Assembly: GCA_029204225.1 (NCBI GenBank)
Contig: CM055101.1
Coordinates: 6,081,246-6,145,245 of the forward strand
Direction of reading: 5' to 3'
Source of the DNA: Diphasiastrum complanatum
Taxonomy: Eukaryota > Streptophyta > Lycopodiopsida > Lycopodiales > Lycopodiaceae
Length of the DNA: 64,000 nt
The translations under genes were made by a program, and so were the position numbers. Under the pieces are notes generated by a model. The model was not told where the DNA came from. It saw only the letters and a program-made list of their open reading frames with translations, and made no database searches. How positions within the stretch are numbered: the stretch's first letter is position 1; each line of letters begins with the position of its first letter. Below, in pieces: positions 10,523 to 22,478 of this stretch.

Positions 10523-11262
10523 TACCTAAGGTTACCATGCATTTTGATCCATTTGAGTGAAAACTATTCATCAATCTTGAGCTAGAAATTGTCAAGATCC
10601 ATTTTCCTAGCTATCTTGTCCAATTTCGGATCAAAAGAGATCAATAGGGCATTGATTGGGTCTGAACTGGTACTGTATGGAATCAGGTGCTCAGACACGT
10701 GTGAGGAACATCCAATTTCAGTTTGGGAATTCTCTTTCATGTTTGATCCAAAAATCTTGCTAGATAGCTTGTTTTGAAGCTATTTTTGTCTAGTTTTTTA
10801 TGCAATCAGTTTCATTCCATTTGGTTGAGCCAATCAAAAGTTATAAGCTTTTGAAGAGGGTTAGGTAGGGCACCTAGACCTGGGTGGACACATTTGGTTT
10901 GGTCAAGAGATTGCTTGTTTGATCCAAAATCACAGTTGAATGCTTACCAATCTCATTTATATGTGATCTAGGCACTATTTTGAGTTCTTAGCCATTTTGT
11001 TTCATTCAATATCATTGTATTTGAGTCAAATTTGATTTCTTAGTGTATTTCACACGTGCTAAGAGTGTTTGATCCTAACTTTGCCCATACTCCATCATTT
11101 GATGTGAAGTAGATCTAGTTTTGGAGAGATTGAGATAGCTAGTGAGAATCATCTCACAGTTTGTTGCGAGATCTTGCATAGGAGATGGTAGCACACGATT
11201 ATTGGATCCTATAGTGAGAGAGAAGCAACATTTTTCATCACTTTTATTTATCTCCACTTTAC

Positions 11263-11673
11263 ATGACTTCAATGAGTTCATACTTGTTGCAACCAAGTGA
11301 GAGATTGTCTACTTCCAATTATTCAATATGGAAGTTGAGGATGGAGTCCATCTTCATACTCCAAGATGTGATGGACATTGTACTTGGGATTGAGGAGGAG
11401 CCTCAAGTCCTTCAAGAAGTACAAAAATACAAGAAGAGAGCTAGGATGGCTCTCCACTACATTACGACGATTATTCCCTTGAAGCTTGCATCTTCCAAAG
11501 ATCTCTTTCTCAACAATGTTCTTTTTGTCCCAAAGCTTACAAAGAACATCTTAAGTGTTGGCCAACTTCTTGATAGTGGCTTTAATGTCAATTTCAATAT
11601 TCACAATTGTGTGATCAAGAAGGATGGTGAGATCCTTGCATATGGAAGGCATCTACAAATTGGATCCAAGTGA
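11263..11673 (+). pseudogene. Fused gag N-terminus / protease C-terminus of element N1
   Basis: A 136-codon frame. The alternative starts are ATG 11263 or 11272 (MSSYLLQPSERLST); the latter matches the starts of related gags at 39613 and 56607. Residues 1-68 are the gag N-terminus (SNYSIWKLRMESIFILQDVM, VQKYKKRARMALHYI). The next residue jumps straight into the protease tail (IPLKLASSKDLFLNNVLFVP, KLTKNILSVGQLLDSGF). Comparison with 39613-40860 shows an internal deletion that removes most of gag, the zinc knuckle and the protease active site DSG. The product cannot form particles or cut polyproteins. The frame is otherwise clean, which fits a young deletion copy. Confidence 0.8.
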
Positions 11674-11818
11674 GAGTGCGAACTCTCTTGATGTTTCTTA
11701 TATGTCCAATATTTCAAAGGAGGATGATCACACAAGATGCACATATCATCTCTCTTCAAGTATTATGGCATAAGATTATTCCTTATTATTCAAAGCATAT
11801 GTTGAGAAGAAATTCTCA

Positions 11819-12790
11819 TTGAAGATCAAAGCTTTAAGGAGTATTGAAGGAATAGCACCATATGAAGTTTTATTCAAGATGAAGCCTAAGGTTGATAATC
11901 TTACTGAACTTGGTAGTGCTTGCTTTGCACATATTCCCTTGGAAACAAGGAGGAAGGATGATCCAAGCTCATGGATCATGATTGGATACTCATCCATCAA
12001 GGAGGCCTTTAGTGTCTTTACACTCTCTATTTCAAAAGTGATCATGAATAGAGATGTCATATTGCATGAAGATTCAATCTTGGAAGTGGTCGAGATCAAG
12101 GCTTCTCAAGAAGCATCACAAGTTATCTTTTTTGAAGGTATTCAAGTTATGATGGGGCCTAGGTGTGAGGAGGAGTTTCTTCTTCATATGGTTTCAAGAA
12201 GATCTTCAAGATGCATGGTCGAGTCTTTCTGGCTCACCTTACATGGCAAAGAGGGGCATCTTTCATGTTGTATTTACTACAACACATTCATATATGCTTC
12301 TCTTCCTTTGCTTGATATGCTATCTTGCTTCATTGAATTTTTTGGATCTCAAAGTCCAAGAAAAGCTATACTAGTTTTGTATGATGCTTATGATACGGAC
12401 ATGTTTCTTGTCGTTATTGACTTAGACATGTTTCCAATATTTTTTGAAAGAAAGATATTGTATTGTCAAAAGTATGCTCTTGCTTCTAGTAAGAACACGA
12501 TTGAGCTTGTTACTCACTTTTTTGAAAATCATGTTTTCACATGTTTTGAGGCAAATTGTAAACTCCTCTTGATATTAAGTGAAGCATCCAAAGTGGACAC
12601 TTACATCCTTGAGAGAGTAACTAGCCTAAAAAAGATCAAGATAGTCATTGATATCAAGATTAGATCCATCATGGATATAGTTCATTGTATGTGGACTAGT
12701 CAAGCTAGAAAGCATAATATTGATAATCATCATTGTTTCACATCTTATGACCTTGATCTCCATGATCCTTATGAGGCTTGGAAGCCTTAG
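11819..12790 (+). CDS. Integrase remnant fused to an unrecognised ORF segment (element N1)
   Basis: An open frame of 323 codons. Residues 1-130 are the C-terminal part of a copia integrase (PYEVLFKMKPKVDNL, CFAHIPLETRRKDDPSSW, IMIGYSSIKEAF, VIMNRDVILHEDS) with the catalytic core spliced out: KALRSIEG runs straight into PYEVLF where relatives have the D...E core in between. Copia similarity fades around residues 134-165. The rest (ASLPLLDMLSCFIEFF, AILVLYDAYDTDMFLVVIDL, DMFPIFFERKILYCQKYALA, NHVFTCFEANCKLLLILSEA) is hydrophobic, Leu/Phe-rich and matches no domain I know. It occupies the place of RT/RNase H. The second copy at 40378-41967 keeps the same segment in frame. Whether a protein is made is unknown; the start codon at 11819 is simply the first ATG and upstream frames are broken. 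Confidence 0.6.
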   Translation: MKIKALRSIEGIAPYEVLFKMKPKVDNLTELGSACFAHIPLETRRKDDPSSWIMIGYSSIKEAFSVFTLSISKVIMNRDVILHEDSILEVVEIKASQEASQVIFFEGIQVMMGPRCEEEFLLHMVSRRSSRCMVESFWLTLHGKEGHLSCCIYYNTFIYASLPLLDMLSCFIEFFGSQSPRKAILVLYDAYDTDMFLVVIDLDMFPIFFERKILYCQKYALASSKNTIELVTHFFENHVFTCFEANCKLLLILSEASKVDTYILERVTSLKKIKIVIDIKIRSIMDIVHCMWTSQARKHNIDNHHCFTSYDLDLHDPYEAWKP

Positions 12791-13080
12791 ATTTCTCTAT
12801 TTATGGTGCATCCATCATGCAAGTGGAAATTTCAAAGCAAAGATCATCATCAAGCATGGAGGAAGCCCATGATCATAGTGGCATATTAGTGGAGCACTCT
12901 TCAAAGGCATTGGCAAGAGATCTCTACCAAAGAGATCTTATCATGGATATGGTGAGGGTGCTACTATGATGGATCCCTTGGCTGATCTTCACTTCTTATG
13001 CATACCAAAGGATCCACTCAAAAAGATTTACAAACTTCTCAAGTGATCTAGTACCTTTCCAAGCTATTTTTTGAGGAGTG
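12791..13080 (+). other. 3' non-coding region and polypurine tract of element N1
   Basis: Follows the ORF stop and ends with the purine-rich TTTTTGAGGAGTG directly before the 3' LTR, the expected plus-strand primer. The sequence DIKIRSIMDIVHCMWTSQ to DPYEAWKP and the following non-coding bases (about 12640-13080) recur in inverted orientation at about 18744-19200. Confidence 0.7.
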
Positions 13081-13900
13081 TGAGAAATTGGCAAAAATCT
13101 AGCTTGGTATTTTTTATGATAGAAGTTTGTAAGTGAATCTCACATGTGTGGAGGATGTTCCCACGTGTGGAGAATTGTGAAGTAAATTAAAAATGTTTGA
13201 TATAGGGGTCTCATAGAATTTCATAGTCAAGCATTTAGGTGTAGGATGTTGATAGGGTCAAATTTGGCATGGATGGCAAATTATCCATTTCCACTTGTAA
13301 TGCCACTATTGAGCCAAAATAGAGTAGGAGGCAAAACTTGTGCCAATTAGAGTGTAGACAAGTGTAATGCTTTTGTTTGATGAAGTTTAAGAGGTCCAAT
13401 AGGATTTAGAGGTGGAACCATGAGTGGTCCAATAGAATTTGAGGTTTGCTTGAAAATGGTCCAATAGAATTTAGAGGTGAATGGATCAAAGGTCCAATAG
13501 GATTAAGAGGTGGCAAAAGTGTGGTCCAATCATTAAGCATAGTGGTAGCTCGTGGATCTACTAGTATCATTGTACTTCTCATTTGGATCTAATTGATTTT
13601 GAGATTGAGTGGATTTTGTGAGTAATTGGTTTTCTAGCTTTCTCTCTCTACCCGAGAGCTCATGATGATTTTCTCTCTCTACCCGAGGAGAGCAGCTTGT
13701 TTTTACTTAGATTATTTTTGGAACACTTCCCACATGTGTGAGTGAGAGTTGGAAGTGATTGAATGCATGCAATAGTGTGTTTTTGCCATAGAATCAAAGA
13801 TAGATCTTGAATCTCAATCTAGTCTTGATCTTGGTGCATCTACACACCTTAGGAGATCACAAGTACATGGTGTGGACAGTCCACACATGTGAAATCAACA
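13081..13900 (+). repeat. 3' LTR of element N1 (820 bp)
   Basis: Starts TGAGAAATTGGC after the polypurine tract and ends GTGAAATCAACA. It keeps both TCTCTCTACCCGAG repeats (13640-13690), like the LTR at 60487, so the shorter form in the 5' LTR is the derived state. Confidence 0.9.
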
Positions 13901-15240
13901 ACAACTGGCACACTACCATGAATGTTGAGTATAATTCATTGATGAAAAACAAGACCTAGCATCTTGTCGAAGCTCCTCCTGATGCAAAGATCGTTGACAC
14001 TAAGTGGATCTTCAAGTTGAAGCTCAATCCAGATGGCTCGACAACCAATGGAAAGCTCGACTAGTCGTCAAAGAATATGAACAAACTTATGGAATTGAGT
14101 ACATTGAGATGTTCTGTTCAGTAGTAAGACTTTAGCCAATTCGATTCTTACTTGCTATCGTAGCTACTGGAGATCTAGAAGTTCACCAGATGGATGTTCA
14201 GACGGCTTTTCTAGAATAGATATATAAAAGAAGATATTTACATCTATCAACCTGAAGGTTACGTCCTTCAAGGCCAAGAACACAAGGTATGCAAATTGTA
14301 GAAAGCTCTCTATGGGCTAAAGCAAGCTCCAAGGGCCTGATTCAATAAAATCAATCGGTTCTTGTTGCAACATGACTTCATCCCTAATTCTGCCAACTCT
14401 AATGTTTATCTCAAACATAGAGGCCCAGGCTATATCATAATAGCTCTATATGTTGACGACTCTCTGTTTATCGCAATTCGAATCAATTACTTCATGAGAC
14501 AAAATTTTTGTTGTCGAAGGAATTCGAAATGACCGATTCAGGCCCAATGCATTACCTTCTCAAGATTGAGATAACCAAAGATAGAGCAAACAAAAGGATT
14601 GTGATAAGCTAAGAAAGGTATCTAACCAATGTTTGGTATGGCATGTCGATAGATTCGCCTATGGATCCAAGATTCAAACTATCAAGGGACATGTGTTTGA
14701 CAATTGAAGTAGAGAAGGAGGAGATGTGCAAATACCCCTATCAGTCGATAGTTGGATCGATCATGTACGCCATGGTCTACACACGACCCAATCTAGCCTA
14801 CACAGTCAGTACACTGTCACAATATATGTCAAATCCCAGTCTACCTCATTGGAAAGCCCTACTTAGAGCATTAAGATACATTCAAGCCACTAAGCACTAT
14901 GCTTTGTGTTATAATGGAAATACAGAGGACACTCTGACATTGCTTGCTTATTCCAACTCTGAATGGGCTGAAAATGTGGACACACGAAAATCCATTTCTA
15001 GCTATCTATGTTCTCTAGTAGGAGGACCCATTTCTTGGAATAGTCGAAAGTAGAAATGCATTTCTTTGTCTTCCACAGAGTCTGAGTATGTCGCAGCCAC
15101 CTCTACAGTGAAGAAAATTGTTTGCCTCATAAGATTGCTACAAGATCTTATGTTTTTCAACTCAGACCAACTATACTCCATTGCGACAATGGCATGAAAA
15201 AATTGTCGTGAAAAAGATTGACTTCATCAATGTCCTCCCT
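13901..15240 (+). pseudogene. RT and RNase H of copia element 1 (broken)
   Basis: Continues the polyprotein interrupted at 9716: WHTTMNVEYNSLMKNKT, VDTKWIFKLKLNPDGS, then after stops the RT palm motif ALYVDDSLFIA (TATGTTGACGAC at 14449-14460). 14643-15053 is open for 136 codons (YQSIVGSIMYAMVYTRPNLA, STLSQYMSNPSLPHWKALLR, SISSYLCSLVGGPISWNSRK) and leads into RNase H (SLSSTESEYVAATSTVKK). Stops near 14060, 14130 and 14215 and after NSRK make it non-functional. Similarity stops around 15190-15240; no polypurine tract or 3' LTR of this family follows, so the 3' end is missing. Confidence 0.85.
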
Positions 15241-15753
15241 AGATAAGAATGGAGGAACTGTGCCATCGTTAGGCAGTTCACAATAACATATCGCGCGGAT
15301 TTTGACATGGACATCTAACGGATTTTCTGAAATTTTATAATCCGTCGCATTTAGACGTGTCGAATTCCAATGTCCATGTAAAAATTCCCAAATTGAACGT
15401 CCGATGATCAGAAAATTGCGATTCCGACATTCCGACGTGGATATGGCATGGAATATTAAGTTTAAATTTTTTTTTGTTGGCATCCGATGTGGACGTTGGA
15501 ATTCGACATCTGTCACAATCCGACATACACGTCAGCAATCTGAAACCTGAAAACTTTATCGATTTGACTACTGATGACCACAAATGTCAGATTTTGACAT
15601 ATTTTTGGATGTCAAATTCTGACGTCTATTGAAATTTTGAATTTTTGCACGATCCTAAGTTTCTCTTCTCACTCTTTTTGGTGGCTTTTGGAGTGTTTGG
15701 AGCATCTTTGGAGCATTTGGAGCATTTGGAGCTTGGAGTTTGGAGCTTGGAGG
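15241..15753 (+). repeat. Unclassified repeat U, copy 1, 5' part
   Basis: Non-coding, with many short GACGT/ACGTC-type palindromic words (CCGACGTGGATATGG, GACGTTGGAATTCGACATC, GTCAAATTCTGACGTC) followed by TCACTCTTTTTGGTGG and a run of TTTGGAGCAT repeats (15690-15750). The same order of features occurs at about 20835-21110. Dense short subterminal repeats suggest the end of a DNA transposon (CACTA-like), but I see no CACTA terminus. The copy is interrupted at 15754 by a rearranged LTR and resumes at about 16781. Confidence 0.45.
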
Positions 15754-16780
15754 TGTTAGATTATTCTCCTGATTATCGACTAATCATTTTTAATCTTCAT
15801 CCACTACATTATCCAGCTCCATAGTTTTATGCATGTTTCTACACAATCTACAGAAATACTCGAGAATCGCTCAATTTCTAGGAAGTACTAACTGGATGGA
15901 TGCTAGCTCATGATGGCCAACTAGCCATTAAGATCTTCGACCTAATTAGCTATCCTACTGGACTTGCCACATTTTTGCTTAGTATAAATAGCTGATTATA
16001 CTTCTATTATTATCAATGAAGTAGCAACTCTCTCAAGCTTTCAAGCTTGAACACTCTTGAGCATTCTAGCTCAATTCGTTAGAGTTCATTTAGAGTTTTG
16101 CTATTAGATATTGATAGACTAAAGTTCCATATGGATTCTCAAAGTAAAGCCGGTACTCGAGAATTACTCAATTTCCAGGGAGTATTAACTGGATGGATGC
16201 CAGATCATGATGGCCAACTGGACATTAAGATCTACAACCTAATTAGCTATCCTATTGGACTTATTGCATTTTTGCTTTGTATAAATAGCTGATCAGACTT
16301 TTATTATTTTCAATCAAGTAGCAGCGCTCTCAAGCTTTCAAGCTTGAACACTCTTGAGCATTCTAGCTCAATTCTTTAGAGTTCATTTAGAGTTTTGCTA
16401 TTAGCGCTTACTGCTTATCAACAGAAGTGCAAATTCAGACAGAGATCTTCAGTTACTCAGAGATATCTTAGAGTATGCGGTTTCTATCCACAATTGTCTT
16501 GTGCTCATCATCATCTGTTTCATGCTGAATTGATTTGCGTTCAGTATTATATGAGAATGTATGCATCTCTGTGATAGTTTTGTAGCTAATAAATCTCATA
16601 TTGCTTTTGTCTAATAATTCATTGTTTGGCTACGTAATCACTGTAGTACTGACAATTTCAAAGTTAGTTACTATAAGATTGAACATGACTTCTATCATTA
16701 TGTTTTCTTCAATATTGATAGGAATAGTCATGCATTAGGAAAGCAGGCTCCATTCCGCTGCACTCGATAAGTCGTTTGGT
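15754..16780 (+). mobile_element. Rearranged LTR of the element-G family with a gag scrap inside
   Basis: 15754-16108 matches the U3/R part of the LTR at 3575-4332 in opposite orientation (starts TGTTAGATTATTCTCCTGAT, ends TTTTGCTATTAG). It is followed by about 22 bases of leader and the first codons of gag (ATG 16131, MDSQSKAG). At about 16155 the sequence jumps back into the LTR (ACTCGAGAATTACTCAATTT) and runs to about 16780, repeating the same U3 segment and going further. This is a 5' LTR-gag-LTR structure with nearly all of the internal DNA and both outer edges deleted. The chimeric frame 16098-16292 is an accident of the junctions. Confidence 0.7.
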
Positions 16781-17007
16781 GCTTTTAGAGGTTGTTGTTT
16801 TTTGTTTTGTGTTTGTTTTTGCAAATGAAAGAGGGGAGGGATATTAAAAAGTCAGGAAAGGAGAAGTAAATGAAGGAGAAGTGCATGTAAAGTAGATGAG
16901 AGTGTAAATGAAGAAAACGTGCATGTGAAGTAGATGAGAGTTACATCATTTTTTGAATAGTATAGATAATAATGTGAATGTAGAACTATAAAGATAGTGT
17001 ATGAATT

Positions 17008-17008
<1 letters not shown>
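16781..17008 (+). repeat. Unclassified repeat U, copy 1, continuation
   Basis: TTGTTTTGTGTTTGTTTTTG and following bases correspond to the TTTGTTTGTTTG region of the second copy near 21135-21180. It leads into GA microsatellites in both copies. No gene. Confidence 0.35.
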
Positions 17009-17901
<893 letters not shown>

Positions 17902-18743
17902 TGTTAATTTAACACGTGTGGGAATGCCCTAAAGGTGTGATTGATCTCCTAAGAAAGCTTGTGCACTTGCCAATGGATTCTAGATTGATTTCTAGGATCT
18001 AGATCAAAAAGCAAGGCATAGAGGTAAAAGATGGATGCAATAGTTGATAACCAAAGTTCAAAAGCATGAAAGGAAAAACTTCTTGAAAATACAAGGGAAA
18101 ATTGAGCTCCTCTCCTTAGTTAGAGAGAGAATAGAGCTAATTGAAACTCGTGTCGAGAGAGAAACTCAAACAAGCAAATCTCACCAACACTTTAACTCAA
18201 AATCTCAACATACATAATGATCATAAGGAGAAGTACATATAGAGTTTGTGGAGATCCCTCCTTGCATGCTATTGTACCCCTAATCATAGCCTCGTCAATT
18301 CTATTGGAACCCTAATCATAGCCTCCTCAATTCTATTGGACCCCTAATCATCACCTCCTTAATTTTATTGGACCCCTCTTGAAGAGTTCTTAATTCCTAT
18401 TGGACCCCTTGACCAAAACCGACCTTTGACTCCATCACTCATCAAATTACTTTATTACAAGCGTCAAAACCCTATTCATGTGCCTATCTAGCTCGAGATT
18501 GCATCATGACTCACTTTTGGCTCAATAGAGGCATTACATGTGGATTTTGCCAATTTGCCATCTATGCCAATTTTTGGTCTTATCACAACTCAACACAAAT
18601 AAGCTTGACATAAAAGCTTTATGAAACCCCTAAAGCTATGAGAAACTATTTTACACATGTGGGAACATGCTCCACACATGTGAAATGTACTCACAAACAT
18701 AAACGACATAAAATTGCCAAGTTAGATTTTTGCCAATTTTTCA
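17902..18743 (-). repeat. 3' LTR of minus-strand non-autonomous copia (element N3), B-type
   Basis: On the plus strand it starts TGTTAATTTAACACGTGTGG and ends GCCAATTTTTCA. Its reverse complement matches the LTR at 38028-38857 along its whole length (same start TGAAAAATTGGCAAAAATC, same CCAAT array, same TCTCTCTACC block). The purine-rich GAGGAGTG (minus strand, 18744-18751) abuts it, as expected of a polypurine tract. Confidence 0.85.
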
Positions 18744-20359
18744 CACTCCTCAAAAAGATAGCTTGGAAAGGTACTAGACCATTTGAGAAGTTTGTGAAAC
18801 TTTTTGAGTGGATCGTTTTGTATGTATATGAAGTAGAAAACTAGCAAAAGGATCCATCATAGCAGCACCTCACCAAATCCATGATAAGATCTCTTTGGTA
18901 GAAATCTCTTGTCAATATCTTTGAAGAGTACTCCACCAATTTTGCCACTATTTCAATGTGCCTCCTCCATGCTTGATGATGATCTTTGATTTAAAAGTTG
19001 AACTTGCATGAAGATGACTGCACCATAGAGATGGAAATCCGAGGCTTCCATGCCTCATAAGTGTCACAAAGATCATAGAGATCAAGATCATAAGATAAGC
19101 AAAAGTGTAGAACTTCAAGACTAAGCATACTAACTTGACTAGTCCACATACTATGAACTTTATACATGATGGATCTAATCTTGAAATCAAACCACAAGCT
19201 GCATCAGGTTGTACATCCACATGTGAACCATTTTGCATGATTCTAAAGTGGAGGTCAAGCCAAGATAAGCTAGAAATCAATAGATTGATTTGTCCCCTAG
19301 CTATTGGATCTTGTATGGATCTTAATAAGGTGATTTCTCCATAGTTTCTAGGACCAATTGGACTTATTTTGATGCATTTTCAACATGGTATCAGAGCCAA
19401 TCCAAGAAATGATCTATAAATCATTCTAGGATCATAGATTTTGATGCAAATCAAGCATTGATTGCTATCTAGACATAATCTATGACTAGAACCTTCAGTT
19501 TTTTATGTAATTGAGTGAAGAGGAATCTAATGGGATTTGATTTAGAGCTGTATTAGCCTCAAAAACTGAGTTGAGATCATCTCTTATCAATTGGATTAAA
19601 ATAGCATGTTTTTTGTGCTTTCTTCTTTTTAATGCTACACGATTTGTGGAGTCAATCACAAAGAATAGTTTTCAATCATTCAAAGTGTTGAATTTAACAC
19701 TTGCAACTTGGTGTGAGACTTATTTCACTAGCTCTACCAATCTCTCTCAAACTAGATCAAACTCTCATCCCAAGATGGAGCAAGGGCAAAGTTTGGGTCA
19801 ACTTGACTCAAGTACACATAAGCACTCAAAAACATTCACAAATGACTCAAATACAATTGTATTGCATCAAACTATGTGGCTATGACCTCAAAAAATTGTT
19901 TAGATCTCTAATAGACAAGATTGGCAAGCTTTAATTTGAGTTTTTGGATCAAACAAGCAAGATATGAATTAAACCAAAAGTGTCCATATAGGTCTAGGTG
20001 CCCTACCTACCCTCATTCAAAATGTTATAGCTTTTGATTGGATCCTCTAAATGTTTGAAACAAATTGCATCAGAAACTAGACTTTTCTAGCTTTCTAACA
20101 AGCTATCTAGCATAGATTTTGGATCTAACTTGGAGGATAACCAAACCATCAAATTTGGCTGCACCTCACATGTGTCTAAGCACTGAATTCAATATAGTAC
20201 CATACCAAGTCCATTCATAATGATTATGACCCTTCTTGATCCTAAGATCACAAAGATAGACAAGGAGATGCATCTACACTCACAAAATCTTGATTTCAAG
20301 GCAAATTTTCACATCAAACTTGACATATACATGGATATCTTAGGCTAGCTCTGATACCA
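18744..20359 (-). pseudogene. Internal remnant of element N3 (gag and ORF deleted)
   Basis: Reading on the minus strand from the primer site GCTCTGATACCA (20348-20359), the leader (about 20340-19720) matches the leaders of the relatives at 10523 and 56110 (the GGTAGGGCACCTAGACC block is inverted near 20000). The gag is gone. About 19200-18757 matches the 3' end of element N1: DFKIRSIMYKVHSMWTSQ, then YDLDLYDL and YEAWKP. An isolated plus-strand AACATGGTATCAGAGCC lies at about 19384-19400. The short frames in this interval are not genes. Confidence 0.6.
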
Positions 20360-20830
20360 TGTCGAATTTTACATGTGTGGGAGTGCCACAAAGTGTGTTA
20401 TTGATCTCCTAAGACTTTGTGATTATACATAGATCACACATAGATTGAAAACCAAGATCTATTCAATAAATCTAAGGCACATTACTACATGCATAAGTCA
20501 ACCATACAAGTACTTTCACACACGTGGAGACTTGTACTACAACAAATTAAGCATGAAAATGCCCTCCTCTTGGGTAGAGAGAGAATCCAATCAAGAAAAC
20601 TCAAGTAGAGAGAGAAAACCAATTTGACTCAAAATAGTGTAGAAATCTCATAACTTCAGAACTTCATTACAAATGAACTGAGTCACATACAAGTAGTAAT
20701 TTAGGGTGAAGGGGAGTGAAACATGATTGGACCCCTTATTTTCCTCCTCAAAATCCTATGGTTGAGTGACATATGAGCCCTTAATCTTGATTGGACCATT
20801 TTGATAGATTCTAGCTTTTTGCACAACTAC
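20360..20830 (-). repeat. 5' LTR of element N3, truncated
   Basis: On the plus strand starts TGTCGAATTTTACATGTGTG right after the primer site complement, and shows the family features (GTTATTGATCTCCTAAG, CTCTTGGGTAGAGAGAGA, inverted CCAAT words near 20730 and 20790). Similarity ends at about 20830 where repeat U copy 2 begins. It is clearly more divergent from 17902-18743 than expected for LTRs of one recent insertion. Confidence 0.6.
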
Positions 20831-20834
20831 ACAT

Positions 20835-21490
<656 letters not shown>

Positions 21491-22478
21491 GATTGTGATA
21501 GTGTTTATAATAGATTGATTTTTTATAGTGTTTATAATAGATTGTTATAATTATTTAAGATAGTTTGTGTGTGTGCATGGCCACGCGAACCCGATACTTA
21601 GCTCGTAATTTTAACATTTTTCATTTGCGTGGCATTACCACACGTGCCAAAAAATTTCCGGAGACACTACTTGTGAAATCCAGGCTAGAGGTGGGGTCCA
21701 GCAACAAATTTTTAATTTCCTGTGACAATGCCACAAATTTGAAAAATGAGCGCCAAAATGTGTTGTCGTGGTAGATCATGTGACATGTATCTTTGAAGAA
21801 AATTATAGACGGTTTGCTTTTTTTATTGCCACGCGTAGAAAAATTTGCAAAAACTTTTGCCACACATGGAAAAATTTGCGTGGCAATATCAAAATACCAC
21901 ACTTCAGAGATTTGCTTGGAAAATTTGCCACGCCGCCTGGCAAAATAAGTTTGCTGTAAATTTTTTTTTTTTTGAAGTATTATGAATAATATGTTGATAA
22001 ACAACAACTTTATGATTAATTTAAAAGTAAATGAGATTTTTTTTTAGGTTTTGAATAAGTGTAGGCTAATAATAAAATGTGAACAAAAAAATCAAATGAT
22101 CATTATGTCAAATTATTATGCTTTGATGAATTGGAATTATTATCGTTTGAATATAACCTACTATCTTATGCATTTATGGACATTATGATGTGTTTATATA
22201 TTGAGAAAGTTCCATAGTCAAAATTTGACATTAATCTCAATATGGTATTAATAGGTAAAGTTATAAGTGTGAGCTAAATTTGCACTTGAAAGGATGCTAA
22301 GTACCTTGCAATTGAGAGCCATGTGGTAGTTTGTTAAGCTAATTTGTTGTTTTAAAATTGCAATGCTATACATGTTTGTGTGTTTGCAAAGATGAATGAA
22401 TAATCGAACATTGTCGACCATCTTCAACCAATCATGAGACTTTAGACCATGGAATTTTCCTTCAATTGTGAATGATGT
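21491..22478. repeat. Region with repeated GCCACGC / AAATTTGC words
   Basis: Between 21578 and 21955 the words GCCACGCG, GTGGCATTACCACACG, TTGCCACAC, TTTGCGTGGCAAT and TTTGCCACGCCGCC recur in both orientations next to AAAATTTG. Clusters of short inverted words are typical of CACTA subterminal regions, and this one lies downstream of the minus-strand transposase at 22479-23807. The frames covering it have no protein similarity I recognise. 21970-22478 shows nothing further. Confidence 0.4.

Larger units (their letters stand above)
9716..13900 (+). mobile_element. Nested non-autonomous copia (element N1) with two LTRs
   Basis: Two closely matching LTRs (9716-10509 and 13081-13900) flank 2571 bp of internal DNA with a primer site, a leader, two open frames and a polypurine tract. 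The element sits inside the pol gene of element 1: left of it the host frame reads SVAEALSSFNA, and right of it WHTTMNVEYNSLM, which is the start of the RT domain, so the host was one gene before insertion. A clean 5-bp target duplication is not evident; the left junction seems to have lost or changed a few bases. Gag is truncated, the integrase core is missing and there is no RT or RNase H, so it must have moved using proteins made by other elements. The near-identity of the LTRs means the insertion is much younger than element 1. Confidence 0.9.

Noticed and set aside
15157-15583. Two overlapping minus-strand frames of 82 and 119 codons
   Set aside because: They cover the palindromic repeat U and mirror its repeated words; no protein similarity.
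18948-19280. 110-codon minus-strand frame
   Set aside because: Shifted reading of the 3' non-coding region shared with element N1.
21565-22007. Frames of 63-128 codons on both strands over the GCCACGC cluster
   Set aside because: Repeat-derived; the same words appear in all frames.
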